Of a stretch of DNA of 7,413 nucleotides, positions 1-6,770 are shown in pieces. The stretch lies in contig NVTH01000026.1 of the NCBI GenBank assembly GCA_002401525.1, positions 8,826 to 16,238 on the forward strand. Direction: 5' to 3'. The position numbers and the translations under genes were made by a program. The notes under the pieces are model-generated. The model searched no databases and was not told the origin of the DNA. It worked only from the letters and a program-made list of their open reading frames with translations. This DNA comes from Moraxellaceae bacterium (GTDB lineage Bacteria > Pseudomonadota > Gammaproteobacteria > Pseudomonadales > UBA3067). The first letter of the stretch is position 1; every line of letters begins with the position of its first letter.

Positions 1-315
1 ATTATGGAAAACGGTCAACTAGCATTCGATGAGTGGCAAGCCCAACTTAGCAGCGATACACCTTACGATCTTATTTTAATGGATTGTCAAATGCCTGAAC
101 TGGATGGTTACGAAGCCACTAAAATGATTCGAGCTTACGAACAATCCCATACGATCAAAGCCACAAGTATTGTTGCTCTCACAGCCCATGCCCTAGAAGA
201 GAACAGGGAAAAATGCTTACGTTTAGGAATGAATGAGGTAATCACTAAACCTATCAATAAGAAAAAACTAGTGGCTACCGTTCAACAATTGAGCTCCTCA
301 CCTACTAACCCATGA
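1..315 (+). CDS. C-terminal receiver (REC) domain of a response regulator or hybrid histidine kinase (5' partial)
   Basis: This is the tail of a two-component signalling protein, which accepts a phosphoryl group on an aspartate. The frame is open from base 1, and the Met codon at 4-6 falls inside the usual receiver strand that ends in an ENG motif, so it is not the true start and the domain's N-terminal acidic residues lie upstream. Numbering from that Met, the phospho-acceptor is Asp27 in LILMDCQMP (codon 82-84), followed by the LDGYEAT stretch. The conserved switch Thr60 lies in VALTAH and the conserved Lys82 in ITKPI. The protein stops about 20 residues after the Lys, so no DNA-binding or Hpt domain follows. 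The LMDCQMPELDG style and the terminal position are typical of REC domains at the end of hybrid sensor kinases. A stand-alone single-domain regulator cannot be excluded because the 5' end is missing. It converges on fusA. Confidence 0.9.
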   Translation: MMENGQLAFDEWQAQLSSDTPYDLILMDCQMPELDGYEATKMIRAYEQSHTIKATSIVALTAHALEENREKCLRLGMNEVITKPINKKKLVATVQQLSSSPTNP

Positions 316-354
316 ACCAAATTCAGTAATCCCTTTTTTTCCATTGTCCAATGC

Positions 355-389
355 AAAAAAAAACCGATGACGTAAATCATCGGCTTTTT
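355..389. terminator. Bidirectional Rho-independent terminator between the receiver gene and fusA
   Basis: A perfect 7-bp stem, CCGATGA (364-370) and TCATCGG (377-383), encloses a 6-base loop. On the plus strand it is followed by CTTTTT (384-389), which serves the receiver gene ending at 315. On the minus strand it is followed by nine T (complement of the A run at 355-363), which serves fusA ending at 409. It sits between two convergent genes, as expected for a shared terminator. Confidence 0.9.
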
Positions 390-408
390 ATCACTGAGCT
401 AAAAAACT

Positions 409-2499
409 TTACTTTTTCTTAGCTGCTTTCTTTTCTCTTTCTGCAACAATTACCGCTTCTGACACTGAGTTAGGACATGGGCTGTATTTTGAAAACTCCA
501 TTGAGAACTGACCACGACCTGAGGTCATGGTACGTAGCGTGCTGATATAACCAAACATTTCAGACAAAGGTACGTCTGCTTTAATACGTACACCAGTGAC
601 GCCAACCGCCTGATCCTTAATCATGCCTCGACGACGATTCAAATCACCGATTACGTCCCCTACGTGACTTTCAGGAGTGAACACATCCACTGCCATGATA
701 GGCTCAATCAATTGAGGCCCCGCTTTAGGCATGGATTGACGGAATGCGCCTTTTGCAGCGATTTCAAATGCAACCGCGGATGAATCCACCGCATGGTATC
801 CACCGTCGTATAACTCAATTTCAACGTCTAACACGGGGAATCCAGCCAACGGACCCTCAGCCATCATACCTTTAAAGCCCTTCTCGATCGCTGGGAAAAA
901 CTCCTTAGGAACATTCCCGCCCACCACGGAGGACTTAAACTGGTAGCCTGACCCAAGTTCACCCGGCTTGATGCGGTAATCGATCTTACCGAACTGACCA
1001 GAACCACCCGATTGCTTCTTATGGGTGTAGGTATCTTCGATTTCTTTGGTAATAGTTTCGCGGTAGGCAACTTGTGGTGCACCCACTTCTAATTCCACGT
1101 CGTAAGTACGTTTCAAGATATCGATTTTGATATCCAAGTGAAGCTCACCCATGCCTTTGAGGATGGTATCACCGGTTTCTTGATCAGACTCAACGCAAAA
1201 AGAAGGGTCTTCAGCGATCATTTTACCCAGCGCAATGCCCATTTTTTCCGAACCGCCTTTGTCTTTAGGAGTGACGGCAATGGAGATTACTGGCTGAGGA
1301 AAGATCATTGGCTCTAGCGTGACAGGAAACTTCGGATCACACAGCGTATGACCTGTTTGAACATTCTTCATGCCCACTACAGCGATGATGTCACCGGCCT
1401 GTGCACTACTGATCTCGTTACGTTCATCGGCGTGCATTTCAACCATTCGGCCTACACGCTCAGTTTTACCGGTGTACGAGTTAAGAATGGTATCGCCTTT
1501 ATTAAGCACGCCCGAATAAATACGCACAAACGTTAAAGCGCCAAATCGATCGTCCATTATTTTGAACGCAAGGGCTTTCAAAGGCTCATCAATGGTAACG
1601 TTAGCGAAATCACCTGTTTCTTCGCCGTCTTCATCCGTCAAAGGCTGTGGCTTAACGTCAGTAGGACATGGCAAATAGTCTACAACTGCATCAAGAATCA
1701 GTTGTACACCTTTGTTTTTAAATGCTGAGCCACAATAAGTGGGGAAAAAATCCAAGGCGACGGTGCCTTTACGAACACACATTTTAATGTCTTCTATGGA
1801 AGGCTCAGTTCCGTCCAAGTAGGATTCCATTAAGTCATCGTCTTGCTCAACCGCTGTTTCAATTAACTTTTCACGGTATTCTTCGACTAAGTCGGTCATG
1901 TCCGCAGGGACATCGACGATTTCGAAATTCTCTGGCTCGCCAGATTCATCCCATACGTATGCCTGACGAGTCAACAAATCCACAAGGCCTACAAAGTCTT
2001 CTTCGATACCAATGGGTAATACCATCACCAAAGGATTGGCGCCGAGTACTTTTTCTACTTGGGCTACAACGCGTAAGAAGTCAGCCCCTATTCGGTCAAG
2101 CTTGTTGACGAAGATGATTCGAGCCACTTCTGATTCATTGGCATAACGCCAGTTGGTTTCGGATTGAGGCTCAACCCCGCCTGAACCACAGAATACGCCG
2201 ACACCGCCGTCCAATACTTTCAGAGAGCGATACACTTCAATCGTGAAATCAACGTGTCCAGGAGTGTCGATGATGTTAAAGCGATGGTCTTTCCAGAAGC
2301 AAGTGGTTGCAGCAGATTGAATGGTGATGCCGCGCTCTTGCTCCTGATCCATGAAATCGGTAGTAGCCGCACCGTCATGCACTTCACCAGTTTTATGGAT
2401 TTTACCCGTGAGCTTCAGAATACGCTCAGTTGTGGTGGTTTTTCCTGCATCTACGTGAGCGAAGATGCCAATATTTCTGTAAAGCGATAAATCAGTCAT
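409..2499 (-). CDS. fusA: Translation elongation factor G, second (stand-alone) type
   Basis: EF-G is the ribosomal translocase GTPase; it moves tRNA and mRNA after peptide bond formation and takes part in ribosome recycling. The protein is full length at 696 aa. The GTPase motifs are intact: P-loop AHVDAGKT (14-21), RGIT switch I motif (56-59), DTPGH (78-82), NKLD (132-135) and a GSAF G5-like motif near 258. Domain IV keeps the [10 protein letters not shown] loop and the GGYHAVDSS loop, whose His corresponds to the translocation-critical His583 of E. coli. It is therefore expected to be an active translocase. The gene is not in an rpsL-rpsG-fusA-tuf operon: its neighbours are slyX upstream and a convergent regulator gene. 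Details such as TTDFMDQE where classical EF-G has an MDWM-type sequence, and the Lys-rich tail, fit the EF-G2 paralogue found beside the main EF-G in Vibrio and related bacteria (from memory). The start has a weak GAG Shine-Dalgarno about 7 bases upstream. The paralogue assignment is less certain than the EF-G call. Confidence 0.96.
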   Translation of the reverse strand: MTDLSLYRNIGIFAHVDAGKTTTTERILKLTGKIHKTGEVHDGAATTDFMDQEQERGITIQSAATTCFWKDHRFNIIDTPGHVDFTIEVYRSLKVLDGGVGVFCGSGGVEPQSETNWRYANESEVARIIFVNKLDRIGADFLRVVAQVEKVLGANPLVMVLPIGIEEDFVGLVDLLTRQAYVWDESGEPENFEIVDVPADMTDLVEEYREKLIETAVEQDDDLMESYLDGTEPSIEDIKMCVRKGTVALDFFPTYCGSAFKNKGVQLILDAVVDYLPCPTDVKPQPLTDEDGEETGDFANVTIDEPLKALAFKIMDDRFGALTFVRIYSGVLNKGDTILNSYTGKTERVGRMVEMHADERNEISSAQAGDIIAVVGMKNVQTGHTLCDPKFPVTLEPMIFPQPVISIAVTPKDKGGSEKMGIALGKMIAEDPSFCVESDQETGDTILKGMGELHLDIKIDILKRTYDVELEVGAPQVAYRETITKEIEDTYTHKKQSGGSGQFGKIDYRIKPGELGSGYQFKSSVVGGNVPKEFFPAIEKGFKGMMAEGPLAGFPVLDVEIELYDGGYHAVDSSAVAFEIAAKGAFRQSMPKAGPQLIEPIMAVDVFTPESHVGDVIGDLNRRRGMIKDQAVGVTGVRIKADVPLSEMFGYISTLRTMTSGRGQFSMEFSKYSPCPNSVSEAVIVAEREKKAAKKK

Positions 2500-2535
2500 T
2501 GTGTTACTCGATCGTCAAGGCCAAAATTGCGCGCT

Positions 2536-2541
2536 ATATTA
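2536..2541 (-). promoter_or_regulatory. Possible -10 box for fusA
   Basis: On the minus strand TAATAT lies about 37 bases upstream of the fusA start codon, in the AT-rich 166-base gap between slyX and fusA. No convincing -35 hexamer is found 16-18 bases upstream of it, so this is only a candidate. The gap is large enough for fusA to have its own promoter. Confidence 0.25.
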
Positions 2542-2665
2542 CAAGAATTTAGCTTGTTCGTACGATTTAATTGGTATAAAAAACAGTTAACCCGCCCAGT
2601 TTTGTTAAATTGAGCAATGAATAGATTAAGTTTGGCAGAAATCAGTGGGTTTTGCGGAAATTTGA

Positions 2666-2884
2666 TCAATAATGAGGCGGTGGTGAATCCTCGATCATCG
2701 GGCCAGGGTCAGACTGACGAACTGCTGTCATCTGCCGCCCTAAATGTTGAACTTGCTTTTCCAGGAGCGCTATTTGCTGTTGTTGACTTACGATCACGTC
2801 ATTGAGCGACAAAAGCATATCATCCTGATGGCTCAAACGAATTTCTAGATCAACTATCTTATCTTCCAGCGCTTGTGCTTCCAT
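2666..2884 (-). CDS. slyX: SlyX family protein
   Basis: A small protein of unknown molecular function, named for its position near slyD in enteric bacteria. Its 72 aa is the usual family length. Residues 1-55 form a long amphipathic, Gln/Leu/Glu-rich segment with heptad-like spacing (LEDKIVDLEIRL, then QQQQIALLEKQVQHL), as expected for a coiled coil. The C-terminus ends in SPPPHY, the family signature also seen at the end of E. coli SlyX (TPPPHY). There is no signal peptide or membrane segment, so it should be cytoplasmic. The ATG has only a weak purine stretch (AGAAA) upstream. Here the neighbour is fusA and no slyD is visible. A 62-codon open frame on the opposite strand (2617-2805) overlaps it and has no family features. 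Confidence 0.92.
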   Translation of the reverse strand: MEAQALEDKIVDLEIRLSHQDDMLLSLNDVIVSQQQQIALLEKQVQHLGRQMTAVRQSDPGPMIEDSPPPHY

Positions 2885-3254
2885 GTTGATTTCTATAACT
2901 AAACTAACGGTTAAATGAAGAAGACGCCTCTTGATAATTGCGCTACAGGAACAAAATTAAACAACGGTTCCGAAGCATCGCGTTATAGAGACATCTGAAG
3001 GCGAAGGAAGTTACCACAAGCAGCTCTCACTAGCTACAGAGTCAATTCTAATCTTAAAGCGTGGTATACAAAATTGAGCAACCGAAACGCAGGCGCTCAC
3101 GAGTTTCCAGGGCTAAAAGTCACTGCGATGTACCGTGACCGGGCAGGCAGCCACTGACTTTAGCAAAAGTCTAGCGGCGGCCTAATAACTGTCCAATAAT
3201 GGCCATCGCAATCTAAAAACTCGCTCACACTATCGGCATACCTTTGCTTTAAAA
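2885..3254. other. Intergenic stretch with no clear gene; contains an imperfect inverted repeat
   Basis: These 370 bases separate slyX from the dehydrogenase gene upstream of it. I find no complete gene with a start and ribosome binding site on either strand, no tRNA-like fold and no strong terminator. It should hold the slyX promoter, but no good -35/-10 pair stands out; TATAAC on the minus strand near 2980 is the best -10-like box. The visible structure is an imperfect inverted repeat, arms 3112-3125 and 3152-3164. The dehydrogenase-proximal end (3160-3254, -) is open in a frame with a protein-like translation but no start codon. Confidence 0.6.
3112..3164. repeat. Imperfect inverted repeat
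   Basis: The left arm is GCTAAAAGTCACTG (3112-3125). The right arm is CACTGACTTTAGC (3152-3164), whose reverse complement is GCTAAAGTCAGTG. The arms match with one extra A and one mismatch around a 26-base centre. Neither strand has a T run directly after it, so it does not look like a standard terminator. It could be a binding site, an RNA fold or chance. Confidence 0.4.
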
Positions 3255-4133
3255 CTATTTCTTTTTCTTCATCGGAGTGATCTTTGGGGGCACTCCAGTA
3301 GTACCCGTATCCAAACCTTGAAAGCCAGCAAATATGCCCGACGAGCCGCCACTACGCATTGCAGACGGCCCCGCAGCCGTCAAACCTCCGTCCACCACCA
3401 AGGCATGACCGGTGACGAACTCAGAATCATCACTCGCAAGAAACGCCACCGCCCCCGCGATATGTTTGCCCTCCCCAACTTCCGGCCAAGGCTGAAATTT
3501 GATCAAGCGATCCTTCACCATATCGGGATTACCGCGATGAATCAGGGGCGTCAAAATTGCACCTGGGCAAATGCAGTTGACCCGAATTTTTTCTTTAGCC
3601 AATTCAATAGCTGCCGCTCGGGTGAGGTTAATCACTCCGGCTTTAGCCGCTGAATACGCCGCTGGGCCGGCGCCGCCGCTTAAACCAGCCACTGAAGCGG
3701 TACTAATAATAGAGCCCCCTTCTCCCTGCTCGATTAGAATTCGAGCGGCATGCTTTATGCCAAGAAAAACCCCTTTCAACATCACGTTTTGAGTGAATTC
3801 CCAATCCTCCACTGCAACGTCCGTAATAGGACCAAAGGCTCCTCCAATACCAGCGTTACTGAATACCGTATCGAGGCGGCCGTATTGGCTTAATGCGGTC
3901 TGAAACATTTCTTCGATATTCGATTCTTCTGAGACATCCACTTTGACGAAGCGCAAATTGGCTTCGTAACCTTGAACTTTGGCCTCCTCCAGCAACGCCT
4001 CGCCATTCTTTTCATTAAGATCCCCCACTACGACGTTGGCTCCTTCACTTAAAAAGCGTTGTACTGTCGCCAATCCCATGCCACTAGCACCACCAGTGAT
4101 CACAATTACTTTTTCGTTAAATTGATTTGTCAT
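3255..4133 (-). CDS. Short-chain dehydrogenase/reductase (classical SDR), probably NAD(H)-dependent
   Basis: An oxidoreductase that interconverts an alcohol and a ketone on an unknown substrate; cytoplasmic, 292 aa. The Rossmann nucleotide-binding motif TGGASGMG is at 13-20. Asp38 at the end of the second strand (VVGDLN) predicts preference for NAD over NADP. NAG is at 93-95, and the catalytic tetrad is Asn116, Ser147, Tyr160 and Lys164 (YSAAK). PGAI at 190-193 and the VTGHALVVDGGLT strand near 240-252 complete the classical fold. About 40 Gly-rich residues follow the usual end of the domain and finish in four Lys; a similar GLxxGTTG-type tail occurs, as far as I recall, in a subset of dehydrogenases. 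An AAGGG Shine-Dalgarno lies about 11 bases before the ATG. The helical diiron-like gene ends 93 bases upstream on the same strand, which suggests one transcript. The substrate could be a sterol, cyclic alcohol, hydroxyacyl compound or sugar; the sequence does not decide. Confidence 0.92.
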   Translation of the reverse strand: MTNQFNEKVIVITGGASGMGLATVQRFLSEGANVVVGDLNEKNGEALLEEAKVQGYEANLRFVKVDVSEESNIEEMFQTALSQYGRLDTVFSNAGIGGAFGPITDVAVEDWEFTQNVMLKGVFLGIKHAARILIEQGEGGSIISTASVAGLSGGAGPAAYSAAKAGVINLTRAAAIELAKEKIRVNCICPGAILTPLIHRGNPDMVKDRLIKFQPWPEVGEGKHIAGAVAFLASDDSEFVTGHALVVDGGLTAAGPSAMRSGGSSGIFAGFQGLDTGTTGVPPKITPMKKKK

Positions 4134-4226
4134 TGCTTAAACGTCCCTTATAAGGTTTGCAAACAACTATTAATTAAGATTAAAACCGCCAGAAATAACA
4201 CCTGCCTATCATTGGATCGCTCATTC

Positions 4227-5252
4227 TTAACTTGCCAGAGCGTTAAAGTCCTTCAGCAATACATCGCCCTTCTCGTGGGCCAGTATCATTTCCACCACTT
4301 GTTTTTGCTGTCGTTTAATTTGTACTTGCTGCAGTGCATCACTATGCCACTTCACCATGCCGTCCCAATAAGGGTCGAGAATTTCGCTGCCAGGAACCTC
4401 ACTACCGTCCTTAGTTTTAATGGTAAAACTTCTAAATTCAGACACCGCCAGCTGCAGATAAGCCACGTGAATCGCCTCATCTTGTCGAATTCGCTCTACT
4501 ATTTCAGAGGCTAATTCTGCGCCTTCTCTTCGATCAAGAAATAATTCCGGATCCATAAAAACCGACTGGCAGAAACTAAAAAACCGCTCAGCGCGCACTT
4601 CGATCATCAGCACATTAGTCAGAAGGTTTAAAATCATTTCATGGAATGGTGGGATTTGGGGCATTTCCCGCTCTTTGGTGGATGCTCGAGCAATTCCATC
4701 CGGTATCGCAGGCTCCGGATAGGCGTCTTTACCGAACAATACATCTCGGACGGCAAACCACATTACGTCGTGACCGCCTTCGCCACTGTCCGGCCGCCCG
4801 CCTTCATCCATACCGTGGGCCGCTAAAAGCCCTTTATTAAGATGTCCCAACGCAGTCTGGGAAATATCCTCTTTAATAATTTCTTGGAAATCGGGCCCCT
4901 GAAGAGAGACTAAGGCAAGCCCCTTGCCCTCAATAACGCCCGTTATAGTGAGTGCATCGGACAAGGTTTTACTCAGGCCATTTTTAACGAGCAGCTTTTG
5001 CTGGGCATCGCTGGGAAAATTCGGCGCTGAAAGTAATTTCTGGTCCGCTTCCACTAACGGAAAACCACGGTCGCCCAATTGTTTCTGCCACGCTTTAACC
5101 GCCGGCCAGCGATTATATGTTCGCGGTGAAAGATAGACCCCGTCCGCATCAAACCCGCCATGCAAGGCGAGCCCTGCCTCCGATTGACGTTTTGCATAGG
5201 GATGATCCGCCAATAATTCTTCTTTGCTATAGATTAATTTTTCGTTAGGCAT
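4227..5252 (-). CDS. Uncharacterised all-helical protein with ferritin-like / diiron features
   Basis: I do not recognise a named family. Started at 5252 the protein is 341 aa, with no signal peptide or transmembrane segment. Residues 8-140 are mostly helical. A candidate metal-binding core contains Glu108 (TGVIEGKGLAL), His137 in the helix after Asp129, Glu218 and Glu222 (IEVRAERFF), and Glu259-x-x-His262 (RQDEAIHVAYLQL). The last of these is an ExxH motif on a long helix, as in ferritin-like four-helix diiron proteins; the first ExxH is not canonical. A loop at 146-162 is rich in Gly, Asp, Glu and His. The C-terminal helix (300-341) is charged. The start at 5252 is chosen because AAGG lies 8 bases before it; the frame stays open to an ATG at 5390, but that start has no ribosome binding site and the extra 46 residues look random. 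The dehydrogenase follows 93 bases downstream. A role as a diiron oxygenase or oxidase feeding the dehydrogenase is a guess; a haem-oxygenase-like diiron fold is an alternative. Confidence 0.8.
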   Translation of the reverse strand: MPNEKLIYSKEELLADHPYAKRQSEAGLALHGGFDADGVYLSPRTYNRWPAVKAWQKQLGDRGFPLVEADQKLLSAPNFPSDAQQKLLVKNGLSKTLSDALTITGVIEGKGLALVSLQGPDFQEIIKEDISQTALGHLNKGLLAAHGMDEGGRPDSGEGGHDVMWFAVRDVLFGKDAYPEPAIPDGIARASTKEREMPQIPPFHEMILNLLTNVLMIEVRAERFFSFCQSVFMDPELFLDRREGAELASEIVERIRQDEAIHVAYLQLAVSEFRSFTIKTKDGSEVPGSEILDPYWDGMVKWHSDALQQVQIKRQQKQVVEMILAHEKGDVLLKDFNALAS

Positions 5253-5560
5253 TCCATGTACCTTTTTTATTGTTAATATTATTTTTGATGCCGCTAGCGA
5301 ACTACTCAACACTTTAGTTAATGCTTCATAGTCAACATTTAACAAGCCTGTAGCACCCGACGATAGATCGCCATAAGCAGAGCGACACAAGCCCTTGAGG
5401 CACCACCATTCTATTTTTATTTACAACTATTTCAATAGAGCCGCGCTTATTTAATAGTCATTTAAAGGTAATTTAAAAAAACACATCCCTAACAGGACGA
5501 AATTGATAAAGACTGGCTGTTTATGACAGAATCCATACTAACCTAGAGCCCCAGGACAAA

Positions 5561-5573
5561 AACAATCCTTGTT
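5561..5573. promoter_or_regulatory. 13-base palindrome overlapping a plus-strand -10 box (candidate operator)
   Basis: AACAATCCTTGTT has arms AACAA and TTGTT around three bases. Its last base is the first base of the TATAAT at 5573-5578, so a bound repressor would cover that promoter. It matches the palindrome at 6771-6783 at 11 of 13 positions. Short AT-rich palindromes are common by chance, so the operator role is inferred. Confidence 0.3.
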
Positions 5574-5610
5574 ATAATAAGGCTGTCTAAGACATTCATA
5601 ACAGTATAAT
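5570..5610 (+). promoter_or_regulatory. Two plus-strand TATAAT boxes, the first an extended -10
   Basis: TGTTATAAT at 5570-5578 is a perfect extended -10 element (TGnTATAAT). A second perfect TATAAT is at 5605-5610, followed by GC. Neither has a good -35 hexamer at 16-18 bases, although extended -10 promoters can work without one. No plus-strand gene follows, so the transcript, if any, would be a small RNA or antisense to the hydrolase gene. Confidence 0.35.
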
Positions 5611-5807
5611 GCTACGGCCTACACCCAAATACAGACGAGATAGATTTCAGCAAAGGGCGTAACCAGGGAATTAATTATATTTTCGCCAATGATTTTGACC
5701 GCGCCTCTGAGCTTGCCACTGCCTAAGAACAAGGGAGTGATCTAATACTTTTCCTAAAAAACATCGGCAGAAAATACTGGCACCCGTTTAATTTCGCGCC
5801 ACAGGCC

Positions 5808-5856
5808 GTTAGTCCAAACAATTATAATTATGCTTAGGTTTGGAGTCGTTACTAAC
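5808..5856. repeat. Nested inverted repeat downstream of the hydrolase gene
   Basis: An inner stem pairs TCCAAAC (5813-5819) with GTTTGGA (5838-5844) around an 18-base AT-rich loop that itself contains the palindrome AATTATAATT. An outer pair, GTTAGT (5808-5813) and ACTAAC (5851-5856), flanks it with a bulge on the right side; the two stems share base 5813. No T run follows on either strand, so it is not a classical terminator. It may be the 3' fold of the hydrolase transcript or a binding site. Confidence 0.4.
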
Positions 5857-5895
5857 AACCTATTAGCAACGGATATTGCTCAATAGCGAAACCCA

Positions 5896-6762
5896 CTACA
5901 ACCAGCTCAACACCTTGGCCGCAGTTTGGTCAGGGACTTCCATCATAAAACAATGGCTTCCATCAACCTTCTCAATGCTAATACGCGGATTAAGGCTTTT
6001 CGCCTGTTCACAACTGCCTTCAATAAAAGGATAGGATTGAGCGCCATAAATAATATGGACATCAACCTCTACATTCTCAATCGCGGCCCATAAACCTTCC
6101 GGGCTTGATTGATAGATGTCAGCCTCAACATCAGGCGGACATTTTAGAGTTAACTCGCCACCGTCTATAGAATTAAGTGCATGCTCAATAAAACCCTCAA
6201 CACTTTCATCAGTCCATTTCTTATAAACCGTCTTCGAAAGAAAGTACTGTTTTGCATCCTCTCGGGATCGCCAGCTATTTTGTCGCCTGCGCGTTTTTGC
6301 AGCCATTGGATTGGGCATTGACGAGGACATTTCCATGATTTGTTGAGGAATCAGGATAGGATCAAGTAGCACTATCTTTTTAAACAAGCCAGGACACGTT
6401 GCTTCCATAAGAAGCGTCAGTATGCCGCCAAAACTATGCCCCATCCCAATCACATTATTCTTATCAGGGCTTTCTTTTAATAACACATCAATGGCGCGAT
6501 CGGCACTGTCCTGCCAGCTTTGAAACCCACTTCCCGTATCACTATCACCATGACCCACGGCATCCTGCAACAACAAATTATAATCCGGGGAAAACTGTTT
6601 CAATAACGGCCAATAGGCTTTACTGCAAAACCCATTGCCGTGTAAAAAATTAATGGTTTGTTTCGCGCCAGAATCGATTTGGCAGCCACGCAAGTAGCTT
6701 CCCGATTGAAATTCATAAGTCCACACATCGGAATTTTCGAGAATACTGCATGACATACACAT
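5896..6762 (-). CDS. Alpha/beta hydrolase fold protein
   Basis: A serine hydrolase, probably an esterase or lipase-like enzyme; cytoplasmic, 288 aa, no signal peptide. The oxyanion-hole HGNG is at 41-44 and QDAVGHGDS at 66-74 is the usual loop after strand 4. The nucleophile elbow is GHSFGG (108-113) with Ser110. The catalytic His is His270 (VDGSHCF). The usual acid after strand 7 is missing: the motif reads YGAQSYPF (239-246) with no Asp. Asp134 after strand 6 (LLDPIL) is a possible replacement acid, as in some dehalogenase-type enzymes. A basic, helical cap lies at about 140-200. The start is ambiguous: GGCGG lies 3 bases before the first ATG but 9 bases before the third codon, also ATG (6756), so a protein two residues shorter is equally likely. 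A terminator upstream (6796-6841) separates it from the thioesterase operon, so it should have its own promoter. Its substrate is unknown. Confidence 0.88.
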   Translation of the reverse strand: MCMSCSILENSDVWTYEFQSGSYLRGCQIDSGAKQTINFLHGNGFCSKAYWPLLKQFSPDYNLLLQDAVGHGDSDTGSGFQSWQDSADRAIDVLLKESPDKNNVIGMGHSFGGILTLLMEATCPGLFKKIVLLDPILIPQQIMEMSSSMPNPMAAKTRRRQNSWRSREDAKQYFLSKTVYKKWTDESVEGFIEHALNSIDGGELTLKCPPDVEADIYQSSPEGLWAAIENVEVDVHIIYGAQSYPFIEGSCEQAKSLNPRISIEKVDGSHCFMMEVPDQTAAKVLSWL

Positions 6763-6770
6763 TTACCGCC

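Larger units (their letters stand above)
5253..5895. other. Long gap without a convincing gene; plus-strand promoter-like boxes, palindromes and a possible degraded frame
   Basis: This 643-base stretch lies between the helical protein gene and the alpha/beta hydrolase gene, both on the minus strand. The first part (5253-5390) is only an open extension of the helical protein's frame and should include its leader and promoter. On the plus strand there is an extended -10 box at 5570-5578 and a second TATAAT at 5605-5610. A 13-base palindrome sits at 5561-5573 and a nested inverted repeat at 5808-5856. Plus-strand frame 3 between 5493 and 5834 reads protein-like but has three internal stops, so a decayed gene is possible. 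No T-run terminator for the hydrolase gene is seen. Confidence 0.55.

Noticed and set aside
2577..2607. Possible slyX terminator on the minus strand (TTAAC/GTTAA stem followed by six T)
   Set aside because: The stem is only five mostly A/T pairs with a 12-base loop; the T run may be chance in this AT-rich gap.
2617..2805. Plus-strand 62-codon open frame opposite slyX
   Set aside because: It overlaps slyX almost entirely, has no ribosome binding site or recognisable motif, and SlyX is a clear family match.
3318..3792. Plus-strand open frames opposite the dehydrogenase gene
   Set aside because: Their Arg/Ala/Pro-rich translations are typical antisense shadows of a GC-rich coding region, and the minus strand has a complete SDR.
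4146..4155. Palindrome CCTTATAAGG just before the dehydrogenase start
   Set aside because: It contains the Shine-Dalgarno, so the GG/CC symmetry is partly explained; it is short and not repeated elsewhere in the window.
4059..4514. Plus-strand 151-codon open frame spanning the dehydrogenase-helical protein gap
   Set aside because: It covers the ends of two supported minus-strand genes and has no motif or ribosome binding site.
5253..5390. In-frame N-terminal extension of the helical protein (46 codons to an ATG at 5390)
   Set aside because: No ribosome binding site precedes 5390, the extension looks like AT-rich leader sequence, and a good AAGG site lies 8 bases before the ATG at 5252.
5609..5662. 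Short plus-strand frame starting at the ATG next to the second TATAAT box (17 codons)
   Set aside because: It is very short, the ATG overlaps the promoter-like box itself, and no ribosome binding site precedes it.
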